From: Agaricus subrufescens
Taxonomy: Eukaryota > Basidiomycota > Agaricomycetes > Agaricales > Agaricaceae
Length of the DNA stretch: 64,000 bases
Assembly (NCBI GenBank): GCA_029945375.1
Contig: CM057062.1
Coordinates: 2,805,564 to 2,869,563, forward strand
Reading direction: 5' to 3'
The notes beneath the pieces were generated by a model. It did no database searches. It saw only the letters and a program-made list of their open reading frames with translations, and had not been told where the DNA came from. Below, in pieces: positions 1 to 11,102 of the stretch (the stretch's first letter is position 1; each line of letters opens with the position of its first letter). Both the position numbers and the translations under genes were made by a program.

Positions 1-360
1 ACATCAGTTGGTGGGGTGTGGTCTGCCATTGACTATTTCTCTTCCACAAATCTCATGGATCAGCATGTGAGTACATGAGTTGGTGAAGTGTGGTCTGTTA
101 TTGACTATTTCTCTTCCACAAATCTCATGGATCAGGTTGTAAGTATATGAGTTGGTGAAGTGTAGTCTCTCATTGACTAATTCTCTTCCATAAATCATAT
201 TCATCATCATGTAAGTACATGAGTTGGTAAAATGTAGTCTCTCATTGACTATTTGTCTTTCCCAAATCTGATGGATCAGCTTGTAAGTACATCAGTTCCT
301 AATCTATAGTCCATGCTTTACAATTTCTCTTCCACATAATCAGGTTGTAAGTACATCAGT
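1..360. repeat. 72-bp tandem repeat, about five units
   Basis: The unit is 72 bp long, starts with acatgagttggtgaag and ends with a gtaagt-like hexamer. Units begin near 1, 73, 145, 217 and 289; the fifth has a short deletion and the array fades by about 360. Units differ from one another at roughly 5-20% of positions. The array touches the left edge, so its full length is unknown. The short open frames across it are by-products of the repetition and are not genes. Confidence 0.85.
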
Positions 361-1255
361 CCATGAACTGTAATTTGTTATTCATCATTCTCTCTTGGCT
401 TCACAAGGGTATTGATGATACAACAAAACAATTTTTACAAAATTCACCCAATCTATCTGTCCTTATATGTGGTACCATTCCAGATGGTCAGGTTGCTCTT
501 GTTCCTGGTGACAGCAAGGGGAAAAAATACTGTATTGTTCCTTACCATCCCAAAACTGAATGAGGTTGAGGAAGTGAGTATAGAGTCTTTTTTCTCTCCA
601 GCTGCTAATCCTCAAAGAACAGGGTACCAAATACCTGGATACAAGTTTGGTTTGGAAGGGGAACACAAGTTGTGTATAGTTGGATGCTGTCATATGCTAC
701 TCTTTCCTTCTTTTTTTGTCTTGTAACTGTACAACATATATCCATGCTGCCTTTTCAGAGTCTCCTTATCCTTACCCATTATTGACATCTTTTTTTTGTT
801 TTAAACAATCATAAATTTATATACCAGTGCTCTAATGCAGCCTGGTCCTACATACATGCCTGTACATAGAATTACTAAGCAGAAATGAGACAATACAAAA
901 CTTAACCCGAGACAACAAAACAGCCTCACACTGAAATACACAACCTTTTCAAGTCCGAAAACCTGTCAAAGGTCTGACCGATAATACAAAGATAGAAAGA
1001 TGGAAAGCATGATTCAAATCTCGTACCAAGTTGATGGCCCACACCTGATCAGTCCCTAACGCCCCCCAGGTCCAGCTCCAGCTCCTCCACGTCACAGCTA
1101 CTCCAAGTATCATGCCACTAAGGGAATATCATCCCAGAGCCCCAAGGTTTTACCCTCCATAAGTGCACACTGTTTTATCCAAGGAAAAGTGCTGGGGAAT
1201 ACACACCTAGCCCTTGGCATTGGAAGACACACCACCCCCAGGCCTCGGTCACCCA
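361..1255. other. Stretch without a recognisable gene
   Basis: Short overlapping frames occur on both strands (for example 363-563 on plus), but none matches a family I know and none shows a convincing exon structure. The part nearest 1,256 may be the 3' untranslated tail of the minus-strand LINE fragment on its right. No target duplication or poly(A) tract was located to set that boundary. Confidence 0.4.
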
Positions 1256-2776
1256 TCAAGACAACAACCTGGGATTACCGATCCCCTTCAAAACCTTCCC
1301 CAGAAACCCCAAGAGGGCAGGGCCCAAACAGGCCTCACCACCTTTGAATCCCAGCCAGGACTGGGTCAAACATGAACATCCAACTGTTGTTGGATAACAA
1401 CCTGTTAAGAAGACCAGGAGACTCAGGAACCCACATAAAGTTCCTGGGCATTGCTGTGTGCTTGCAGTCACACAGTAAATGAGTCCAGGACTGGAAGGCT
1501 CCAGTGCTACAGTACTCGCAATTGAGGCACCCCCCTAAGTTGAAACACTGGCAAAACTCCCCTGTAGGGCAGTGACCCAGGATACACCGGCACGCTTGGG
1601 CAAAATCCCTTGCATTGAAACTGAATTCTTTGATCCACAGACCCCCTCCACCCGTGTAGGCAGGGACCAGTTGACGCTTCTTGGAGCCGTGAGCCTCCTC
1701 TCCCTCCTCCCAGAGATTGAGAAACTTGTGGCTGTGAAAGTCCGGCTCAGAAAACTGAAGCCTCCAGTTCCAGATGTGTAGGTCCGAGTATGTCTTCCAG
1801 ACTGAGTGAAGAGTGGTTTCAGAGAGATCCAAAACCCGCTTGTGGAATGCTGCTTCCTTGCAGAAATCGTGCACCTCCTTGTGAATATCCCACTGGAAAG
1901 AACTCTGGACATGGACAAAGGTAAGCTTGGCATCAGAGTTGTTGCCCAACCAATACCGTAAGAGAGCAAACAGGGCCAAGAAGTGACCTTGGCCACTGTG
2001 CGGCTTGCAATCTAGCGCCTGTTGAGCCATCAAAATGGAATCTGTGAATAGGACGGTAGAAGGGTGTCAGGGTCACTAATAGCCTTAGAGATCCCCCACC
2101 ATATGGCACCTAGTTCCGTGTCTGACAACATGGCTCTGCCCTGGTGGTGTCAAAATGCTCCAACACGTTGACCTCCACAATAAATCAGAGAGGCCGTGAC
2201 CACCTCCCTTTGACCCTTGCCATCAACAGATGCATCCGTGGACACCAGAGTAGCTCCAGCCAAAACCACAAGATGCTTGGCATCATTGATAATCTGAAGG
2301 AATGCATCATCCTTTGTGTTGTTAGGGGGGTCAATGAAGTGGATACAAGAGTCCCAAAGATCAACAACCTGGCTCCCTGGTTTAGCCTCATCTGAGTCCG
2401 TGTCAAAGCGCTCACTCAGCCAAGGAATCCAAGTTGCATGCCCATAAAAGGGCAACTTCACGGCCTTGGGAGTATCCTCCTGGAGGTTACCCACATGATA
2501 GCGGTGCCTAACCGGCCCTGCAGCAGCCCCTTGCCCAATCAAAGACTGGGAGGGATGGCAAATAGACAAAAGTTTTGATCCACAGAGAAGAGTGGACCAG
2601 CAACCTGTCAATGTGGAAATGGATGGGAATTAGACCCACAAGGGCCTCGACCCCACCCCTGGGAGAGGTGCGGAAAGCACCAGTAATCCAAAGAGCAGCC
2701 CGACGCTGCATCTTGGCATATAGCTTCATCAAACCCTTGCACTGGGTACCTGTATGAGCCCATAGATTGCATCCAT
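1256..2776 (-). pseudogene. Tad-like LINE retrotransposon fragment: RT C-terminus, RNase H, zinc knuckle
   Basis: Read on the minus strand this is the 3' part of the second ORF of a fungal non-LTR retrotransposon. The frame at 2,732-2,508 carries the post-RT motif QRRAALWITGAFRTSP followed by GLIPIHFHI, characteristic of fungal Tad-type LINEs. The frame at 2,611-2,150 begins the RNase H domain with VSTDASVDGKGQ, holding the first catalytic aspartate. The segment near 2,130-2,080 gives ELGAIWWGIS, holding the catalytic glutamate. The frame at 2,033-1,335 carries the rest of RNase H and a Cys/His cluster (CPTGEFCQCFNLGGCLNCEYC). At least one frameshift, near 2,050, separates the RNase H halves. 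The 5' side, with endonuclease and most of the RT, is missing because the LTR-like repeat at 2,777 abuts directly. This is a dead fragment. Confidence 0.85.
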
Positions 2777-4129
2777 TGAAGAGACTAGATCGGTATAAGT
2801 GTGGAAAATAAATATAAAAAATATAAAATCGAATGCGAATGCAACCCTTTGAAATACACCAAGTCTCGAGTGTGGTTCATGGGGAGAATAAATCAGAAAG
2901 AAAGTGAAAGTAAGAGTCTCAATTAAGTATTAAATGAAAATAGGGTAGAATAGAAATGTGAAACAAGTCTCGACTGAATAGAGACCTCTTCCAGACCTGT
3001 GCCATTTTGATTAGAACCTTAGCAACAAGTGGCTAAGCTCGTGGCAACTGTCCTCAATAGGATGGGTTAGACACCTATCTAGGAGGGGTAGCAAGTCCAC
3101 CCTAGTGATGCCTCAACAAACTTGGAGAGCCTTGACCTGCCTTTGCACTTTGAGACAGACTGCAAGACAAGTCGAGCTAGCACCAAATGCTATTGCAATC
3201 CTATTAGACCAGTGAAGATACTCTCTCAAGCAGAACACAAGTCCTTCCAAGTTGAGAAAGAACTTTAAGAAATGCTTAGAACACTGCAAAGTTTAACCAA
3301 ACTTGATTTCACTCGCACAGTGCTTGGGCAAAGATTCGATTCCAAACCTTGTCCTCAACTGGCAACTATATACGATACACAATAATAAAAAACTGAGACA
3401 AAATAAACAATTATGAAACAAATAACCAAGCCCATATCCAGCGCTGAATGGGTATAGTCTCCTCAACTCATCTTTCCCCTCCAATCAACAGTCTCGACTA
3501 TTCAGTCCGCTTGACTGAACACCACACTTGCCTAATCCCTTGCTCTTCATTGGCTAACCAGGTTCCAACCCTAGACCCTAGTCTAGGAACCCTCGAGACC
3601 CATCCCCCACTGATCAACTCATTGATAAGATGTCCTTGATTAGACCAAATTTCCGTCTTGCCTCCAGTTGCTTCGAGATTATCAGCATTGCTACCTGATC
3701 CTGAGTCTTGAATGATAATTCTGACAGCCTCACTTCAATTCATTCAGTCTCAACATGTGCAAATCACCCATTTCCTAGCCTTTCCATATCAGGCAGGTAG
3801 TAGTTATAGATTCAGTCTAGCATAAAAGTCCTTGAGCCATCCCATAGCCAGTCTCTATGATAATTCACAATAAAGTCTCCCTAGACTCAGCCTCGAGACT
3901 CCCATTTTAAAGTCCTTGAATGCAATTATATTTCCCCTGACAGTACAGTTTTCCTGTTAGGAACCACGGATGCAATCTCAACTGATCCCTAGTTTGCCCT
4001 GTCTTCACACATGCCCTCGACCAATCTCATTACTAACGGGGTAATCAATTACTTGTTCTTGAGTCTAATATGTACACCTAGCCACATTAAACGTACATTT
4101 TCACACATAAAATGGCTGGGGCTGTAACA
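2777..4129. repeat. LTR-like dispersed repeat, copy 1 (1.35 kb)
   Basis: This non-coding block is repeated at 21,492-29,458, where a Plavaka element splits it. It begins TGAAGAGACTAG and ends CTGTAACA on the plus strand, so it has the TG...CA ends of an LTR in either orientation. The opposite strand would start TGTTACAGCCC. The two copies align along their whole length with scattered substitutions. No 5-bp target duplication was found: the left flank is atccat in LINE sequence and the right flank is acgtg in copia integrase. It may be a solo LTR that suffered a flanking deletion, or one end of an element whose interior was lost. Both neighbours are truncated exactly at its borders. Confidence 0.65.
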
Positions 4130-6220
4130 ACGTGAGCTTGGATGACCACAGGGCTAGCTTTGACGGACTGACTTCATGAGGTATGTGTGCATAGGTGGTC
4201 AAACTGAACAGACAAAGGTGGGAAACATCTTGGTGGTGATGAAACCAAACCTCAGCAGGGATGATGGTTGGTTTTTGGCTGTTGGGTATGAAGTTCCTGG
4301 TGTACACAGCCATTTGGACAGCATCTGCCCAGAACATCTGTGGTAGCCCTGAGTCTGCAAGCATCGTCCTGGCACTGTCCAGAAGTGTGTGCATAGAGCG
4401 CTCCGCTTTGCCATTTTGTTGATGAGCAAAGGGCATTGTAAAGTCAAGAATAATGCTGTGATGTTTTACATACTTGTCCCACATGGAGTTACACCATTCT
4501 CTACCCATGTCCACACGGACGCATTTGAGCTGCTTCCCCATTTGTTGTTCTGCCTGGCTGTGAAAGTTCATGAACACCTGCATAGTTGCATCTGCAGATT
4601 TGGAGGATAGAAAGTAGATGGCATGGTAAGATGTGGCACTGTCCACAATCAACATGAAGTATTTCGCACTGCCAGCGGACTGCATTGACACCAGCCCCCA
4701 AATGTCAATGTATACCTGCTCCAGAGGGTCTGTCTCGCCACTGGTGGAATCAGTGTATGGATGGTTTGTGTGAGTACCGTAAATGCAGTCTTTGCATAGC
4801 ACTTTCATGTCCATAGCACTTTCATGTCCATGGGTCCACTAACTTCCAAACCATTGACTAGACTGCCTTTTATCATTCCTCTCAGCATCTCAACACCTGT
4901 ATGACCCAGCCTACGATGCCAAACATTGAAATCTACAGCCTTGCACTTGGATTGGAAGGTGTTCACCTCAGTATGTCCATGTTGAGAACTTGGGACGATG
5001 TATAATCCATTTTTCTTAACAGCAGTGAGAATGGTAATGCCACTTGACTGTTTAACTTCTGCTATGTCCCCTTTAAAATTCACACTCAAGCCCTTGCTAA
5101 CCAGCTTTGACATGGACACTAAATTGGAGTGGGGATGGGGTGTATGGAGGGCATCAGTCATCAAGATTCTCGAAGGCACTCCACCAATCATTGTTGAGAA
5201 AGTGGCAGTCCCAGATCCTTCTATAGCGAAGGTAGAGTCCTTCCCTGCCAAGTTGCTGATATGAGGTGGGGAAATCACATGGTATTCAGAGAAACTTTCT
5301 CTTGCAACAAAACAGTGGTCACTGGCACCCCAGTCAAGCAACATGGATGCCATATTGGCATCAGTATCAACATTGAAGCAATGAGGTATAGACGGGGTGG
5401 TATGTCTAGATATATCCTCCAATACATCGCTCATATTTGCAGTCCCAAATACCAGGTTGAATTTAGGTGACCTGGTAATGGATACAGCAGAATTAGATTG
5501 TGGCAATGTATGGAGGGTTGGAGGTACCTCGATGTCAGTGTTTGTCAAAACATGAGCGAGTAGCACAAAGACCTGTTTGGTGTTTTCACTGATGGCATTA
5601 GCGGAGGTCTGCTGAGCATTTGACTGTGTATTGCTTTGGGGATTATTCTGGGACCTTCTGTTTGCATTCCATTTCCCAAATCCAGGAGGGAACTGTCCGG
5701 CCTTTCCCCCCCCTGGCCAATAGCAATTCTCAATAGTATGTCCACATCTATTGCAGTTGGAATTGCTACATACGCATGTCTGATTGTTGTTTCCAGCATT
5801 AGAGTTTCCTTCAACCCGGAGTGCCGCAGTTGCTGTTTGCAGATTGACAACATGATCTTGGCTGACCCTGGCCCAATGGGTCATCAATTGGTTTATTGCA
5901 TCACGAGACATGCAGGTAGTGTATAAAGTGGCGATGATGGGATCCCAAGAGCTAGGGAGGGAGTTGATAATGATCATGTGAAATGAGGAGTCATCTATTT
6001 TTGCCCCGAGAGCAGTAGCATTGGACCACTTGGTCCTAAGCTTGGATATAAAAGCAACAAAGTCTTGTCCATCTGTGTAAGTCATGTTGCAAAGATCTTG
6101 TTCTACGTTGGCTAAGGCTACTTCTGATGCGATCTGGTATCCATCTGTGTAGGACTTCCAGGCATCAGCAGCGGTACCCTGGATATTGATACCAAGGCCG
6201 AGGGGGTTGCTGGTGTTATA
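4130..6220 (-). pseudogene. Ty1/copia gag-pol, main part: gag, zinc knuckle, protease, integrase
   Basis: Read on the minus strand this holds most of a copia polyprotein. The piece at 6,220-4,805 contains the gag (UBN2-like) region after NTSNPLGLG, with GTAADAWKSY, then a CCHC knuckle (CNRCGHTIENC). The protease site reads LLDWGASDH, where active copies have LDSGAS, so the Ser after the catalytic Asp is changed. The pre-integrase motif WHRRLGHTG follows. The piece at 4,814-4,101 continues with CKDCIYG and the integrase core: YIDIWG, CVRVDMGREW and GKAERSMH hold the D, D and E catalytic residues. Reading ends at YAHIPHEVSPSK, where the LTR-like repeat begins, so reverse transcriptase and RNase H are missing. 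A frameshift or short duplication lies near 4,810, where the motif 'catagcactttcatgtc' occurs twice in tandem. Confidence 0.88.
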
Positions 6221-7797
6221 CAGTGGGGGACAAAACTGTTCCAATGTTTTGTACCTTTGCAAAGAATGCTATATACCAGTGCACATAAAATGTTTAAAAT
6301 CTTGGGAATATTTATGAATATACCTTAGTATCTAAGCTACCATTGTGCAATGTTATGTAGATGTACAGTTCTTATTGGTTAATATATAATACTTTTAAGT
6401 CAGAGCATCATTGGAACAGTTTTGTCCCTGTACATTGAAAATACAGAATTGGCTACTTATCAAGGCAGAGGATACTATTTTCTGGCTATCAAAGCTACAA
6501 ATGGTGGACTTGGTATTGATGCCATCAATATCTGATCAAATGTTGCTGATATGATATCAGAATCCATCTATACACTGCTATAAAGATTAGATACTTTATT
6601 AAGTAGTAAATCTCTAATCTCTAACTTATTATTATATTGTCTTCAAGGCTTGTGATGTAATTTATATTAAAACAGTTATCTAAGTACAATAATATACTGG
6701 ATTATGTAATTTATGCCATTTAAAGTCTTATTTGCTGACATAAATATGATCATCCTTAGGTAGAAATATACTTTCATCTATTTTTTGCACACAAACAACC
6801 CACTTGCTGGAAAGATGATTGTTCCAATTAATGCTATAAATGTTAGTGCTTATGTAACAATCAATCAAAGAGCAAACAAAAGCTTTGACCTTCCTCCACA
6901 AGCCTGTATTTACATAAATATATAGTAGACTCTAGAGAGTATCTGTAAAAGTGCACCAGGGCTTGTTTCTGATGACTAATCAAGATACAAATAGGCTCAG
7001 AATATTGAGAATAATAGATTATAATCATATGTAACTGAAAACAATATGCTGATGGAAGTGTAAGAGCTTTACAAGCAGAGGGTACAAAGTGTTAATGTGT
7101 ATAAATGAAAAAAATTGTACTGTAAGATTGCATAGAATGGGCAAGAGCTCAAATAACTACTAAACATGAAGTATTATTGAATGTTAATCTTCTCAGATAT
7201 ATTTTGGAATTTTCACATGATTCAATCCTAGAGTATTATAGGTAGAATATATCAAATACAAGCTTAACAAATGTGATATAGCAGCAAATCAACTTTAAAA
7301 TAGTATGGATTACCTAAAATTAGATATTGTTGAGTTCAACCAGCCTCTTAATATGAGTTTTGCCAAAATACAGTAAATAAATATCAATAGTGAGGTAAAA
7401 GTTAATGAATTTCTACCTAATATATTATTACATCTATAGAGCAGCATATAGATGGATTCTGATGTCATATCAGCAGCATTTGATCAGATATTGATGGCAT
7501 CAATACCAAATCCACCATTTGTAGCTTTGATAGCCAGAAAATAGTATCCTCTGCCTTGATAAGTAGCCATTCTGTATTTTCAATGTACAGGGACAAAACT
7601 GTTCCAATGATGCTCTGACTTAAAAGTACTATATAATGACCAATAATAACTGTACAGCCACATAACATTGCACAATGGTAGCTTAGATACTAAGGTATAT
7701 TCATAAATATCCCCAAGATTTTAAACATTTTATGTGCACTGGTATATAGCATTCTTTGCAAAGGTACAAAACATTGGAACAGTTTTGTCCCCCACTA
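6221..7797. mobile_element. Foldback/MITE-type element with ~360-bp terminal inverted repeats
   Basis: The left arm (about 6,221-6,590) and right arm (about 7,440-7,797) are inverted copies of each other, beginning with a block like AGTGGGGGACAAAACTG. The flanking dinucleotide TA occurs at 6,219-6,220 and 7,798-7,799. Removing the element with one TA restores the copia gag frame (LLIY followed directly by NTSNPLGLG), which fixes both borders. The interior (about 6,590-7,440) is AT-rich and has no coding frame. The TA duplication and length suggest a non-autonomous Tc1/mariner relative. The outermost base differs between the arms (C versus A). Confidence 0.9.
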
Positions 7798-8009
7798 TAG
7801 ATCAACAATCCCATTGCCCAAGCATTGTGAACTTTCCATTTGGCAGGGGTAGGTGACATAGATTCCCAAGGTGTCTCGGGAGTCTGAGTGGTTGTGGTAG
7901 CTGTAGCTGTTGCAGTGGCAGTAGGGGCTGCAGGGGCAGTAGGGGCTACAGGAATAGTTTGTTGTGGAGATGGATTGGGTATAGAGCCATCCAAGTATCC
8001 TGATATGCC
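7798..8009 (-). pseudogene. Ty1/copia gag, second piece
   Basis: On the minus strand this reads ISGYLDGSIPNPSP, then an Ala/Thr/Pro-rich linker, then KWKVHNAWAMGLLIY. This is the middle of the copia gag that continues in the piece ending at 6,220 after the foldback element is removed. Its upstream end was cut by CACTA-A: the GCC at 8,007-8,009 is the target-site duplication. The part beginning at 20,665 supplies the N-terminus. Confidence 0.88.
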
Positions 8010-8550
8010 CACTGTGAGACCCAATGGTAGGTAAAATACTATGTCGGAAAACAGCTGTGAAGTAGGTTAGTAACTATTTAAATTGTAGTTAGATTAAGGT
8101 ATGTTAACTAGTATTTGACCCATGAAAATACTAGATATATACTACTTGATTAGTAGTATATATCTAACAGTTCCATAGTCATAAACAATGATATTCTTAG
8201 ATTATAACGCACTTGAAAATCAACATAACACAGTTTTTCGTAGTTCTCAAAACCAATGTAAACTAGGTTTATTCCATAACAAAACATGTTCATATACGGC
8301 GTTACTTAGAGAAAAATATGGCTGATAGCAATGTGAATGAGGTACTAAGAAGGTTTAAAAAGCCGTGATTATACATTTAAGCAACAGGACAAAAGCTATT
8401 TTAAAAACGAGTTTGTGGGAGGATAATATGAACAACAGCTAAGTGATAGACGAGTCACAGGGATGGGAAGGAACATACTACTTCACAGAGATGTAAGGTG
8501 AAAAAGATAGTAAAAGAATAAGAAACATGCACATTCTTATGCAGTCTGTA

Positions 8551-9881
8551 CTACAGCTGCCTTCCCTTTGCTTTTGGTGGGTTGTTGATATCATTTTGTT
8601 GCTGCTGCTTTGTTGCCCCAGTACCTTGAATGGCATCATCAATGTTTTTGCATGATCTCTTCAAAGCCGCCCTTGGTTTCGGTTGCGCCCTCGGTTTCGG
8701 TTGCACAGGTATCTGGATATCAGTACTTTTATTACTCCCATCCTGTACCCCCTTCCTTGCGGCTTGTTTCTGGCGTCGTGCTGCAGTCTTCAACTGAGTA
8801 GAGGGATTGTTCTGACACACATGCTGTTCTGGTTCTGGCCCTGATTCTTCATGTTCCAAAGCATCCATCAGTCCCTCCTCATCACCACCGTCTCCTTGCA
8901 CTGCAGTGCCTTGAGCTTCGAAATCGTCGTCATCATCATCTCCCTCAAGGTTACCATTGGCATCCTCAGCATCAGCCCCATTCTCAAGTCTGTCATCCAA
9001 GTCAAAGTAATCGTTACCGTCAAAGTCATTTTGCTCCAAGTCATCATTACGCTCAAACTCGCCAACAACAGTATCCTCCATTTCGTTGTCACGCTCGAGA
9101 TCTGTGTCACTATCATCTCCAAGATTCCTGTCCCCAAAGTTATCATTACCTTCAGTCTGCGGTTTGTGATCGGCTCCAGCTGATGGAGTCTTGTTATGAG
9201 CATTATAGACCTTCTCTCGTTTAGTTTGATTGGTTTGGTAATTTGCCAGTATCCCCTTGATTATCTCGTAGATGGCCCAGTCTGATTCATATTTTCGAAG
9301 CTCTGCATAATTGTGCTTCGCCTTATAGATTGATGAGTGAAGAAAATCATAGTAAACCAACGAGTAGGGAAGACATATGAGTTTGGCTACCATTGCCAAC
9401 TGCGACAGGTCAACCAGTTTGTATACCGTAGTGAATTTGATTCCAACTGCCTTCATTTTGTCGCTAATTATGCGCTATAGTAAATCAGTAAATGAAAGTA
9501 ACAGTATCAGCTGGATTTACACGGCATTGGTTGTAAACTAGTTTATCGTTTTCCAGCCTCATGTCAGTCCGAAGGTCGGCAATCTTCTCAGGGCGCGGAA
9601 TGAGTTCTTGAGAACCTTTGGTCTTGGGGCGTGAAACTACGGCTTTCCTGAACTGGTTAAGCTCCACTGAAAACAGGATGAGATTCAAATATAGTGAAGG
9701 ATGATAATTTACCTTCTTGTTGAATGACACAATTTCTTAATTGGCTGACGTCGAGCTGTTGAAGAGCAGTATTACGGGGACCGTCATGAGGAGTGGCTTT
9801 ACTTGTTTTGGCAATTGCCTGAACTTGTTGATTTTCTTTCAACGAGGAGGAGGTCTTGGTTGATTGTTTGCTAGCAGGCAT
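8551..9881 (-). CDS. CACTA gene C, copy A: acidic Lys/Asp-rich protein of unknown function
   Basis: This is the copy-A homologue of the gene at 50,691-51,979. The start at 9,881 gives MPASKQSTKTSSSLKENQQ, matching MPARKPSTKASSLLKKNQQ in copy C. Exons are 9,881-9,713 and 9,666-9,521, then 9,474 leftward to the stop at 8,551. The third intron of copy C begins with GT; here the corresponding position reads AT (ctc/atatgt). The 57-bp intron equivalent has no stop and keeps frame, so it may be retained as 19 extra residues. The N-terminal half has a small conserved region (KAVGIKFTTVYK, then AKHNYAELRKYESDWA). The C-terminal half is a long Asp/Glu tract followed by a Lys/Arg/Gln tail, as in chromatin-bound or nuclear proteins. 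No catalytic motif is visible. No stop codon interrupts it. Confidence 0.7.
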
Positions 9882-10329
9882 AGTAAGCAATGCAGTTGTG
9901 TAGAAGAGTAGGAAAGCTGTGAAATGTGAAGTACAACACGGAGGGAATTTAAATACTTCGCAACTTACGGACAAGACATCATACTGACAGTCGATGACTC
10001 AACATACTGCCACTCAATGCGGTGGCCGGAAAAAGGAGAGCTGACACATGTAGGCTGACGGTGTAGGTGGTAACGCTGTTTCACGGAATTATTAACAGGA
10101 AAAATGAGAGAAATATACTCCACTTTACGTCTTTCTGCATATTCTAGCCCGGTATAATGAGTGCCAACATCCAGTGGGGCAGGTAGTATGTCTTACCTCA
10201 GTTGCTTGGCAGGAGGCGGCAGTGGTGGAACAGGATTGTTAGAGCAGCACATAGTGAAATTGGAAAAGATAATGCTTAACTTACGCTGCTGGAAGTAAGG
10301 ATAATGCCCAGCCAGAAATCGCAGTTGAT

Positions 10330-10661
10330 TTTGTTGCCGGACCAGGTAGTGCTCACCAGTGTACTGCTGTTGGGGCAATAGTCACAGAAGACGCTGATGA
10401 CGCTCTAAAACAATGGAAGAAGAGCTGCCGGAAACGACGTAGAAAGGATGCTGTTGAGGTCTTAATCGAAAAAGGTCTAGACAAGCAACAGCAGAAGGTA
10501 AGTGATTATTTTTGAAGTTTAAAGGAAGCTGAATTCTCTCACTTTAGTGACCTAAAACTATTCACATTAGTATTCCGAACAATAGCAAGGGTGGTTTCAA
10601 GATCGAAATGGATTTGTCAGAGCATGGGGAGAAGATTTGTGTTGCAGTAGGCCCAATCTGA
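10330..10661 (+). pseudogene. CACTA gene D, copy A (partial)
   Basis: The plus strand reads a basic segment (KSCRKRRRKDAVEVLIEKGLDKQQQK) up to a donor at 10,498, then after an intron PKTIHISIPNNSKGGFKIEMDLSE to a stop at 10,659-10,661. Both parts match gene D of copies B and C, which run on the opposite strand because those elements are inverted. If the acceptor is at 10,547, as in the other copies, the next codon is TGA (10,548-10,550) where copies B and C have AAG, so this copy is probably non-functional. The N-terminal exon was not found with confidence. Confidence 0.6.
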
Positions 10662-11102
10662 GTATGTGTGGTTAGAGCAGAACAGAATGGTATATTCTAA
10701 TACATTCCCTGCTATTGGTAATGGATTTGGTATAAGGCAATGAGTGAGCGAATGATCCATGACAATTGTTTGGCACATACCATTAGCGAGTGAAATATAT
10801 GACACAAATGTATTATTTTATTACTTGATTATAGTCAAAATATAAACTATAAGTGCCTTTTCAGTGATGCTGAGCCTATAGATTTGCGACAGGAAAAACT
10901 TACCAGATGTAGCATCAGATGATGTCCCCACAGGAACTGCAGTCGCTGATAGTATGTCCATTGAAGGCTACAATGTAAACTAGAAGTCCAATGCCGACCG
11001 AAATGCAAAAGATAACATACAAATGGGATCTACTACACGTGAAAAATTCTAATCTCTACAGTGTTGCACCAAGTGTCATCAATAACTTACAGATAAAAGT
11101 AA

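Noticed and set aside
3330..3350. gattcgattcc, resembling a tRNA B box
   Set aside because: No A box, acceptor stem or cloverleaf could be folded around it and it lies inside the LTR-like repeat.
6221..7797. Paired arms as LTRs of a small retroelement
   Set aside because: The arms are inverted rather than direct, and the duplication is TA, so it is a DNA-type foldback element.
8851..9183. Plus-strand hydrophobic frame (Val/Ile-rich)
   Set aside because: It is the complement of the Asp/Glu codon run of gene C, which gives Val/Ile/Ser-rich reading on the other strand.
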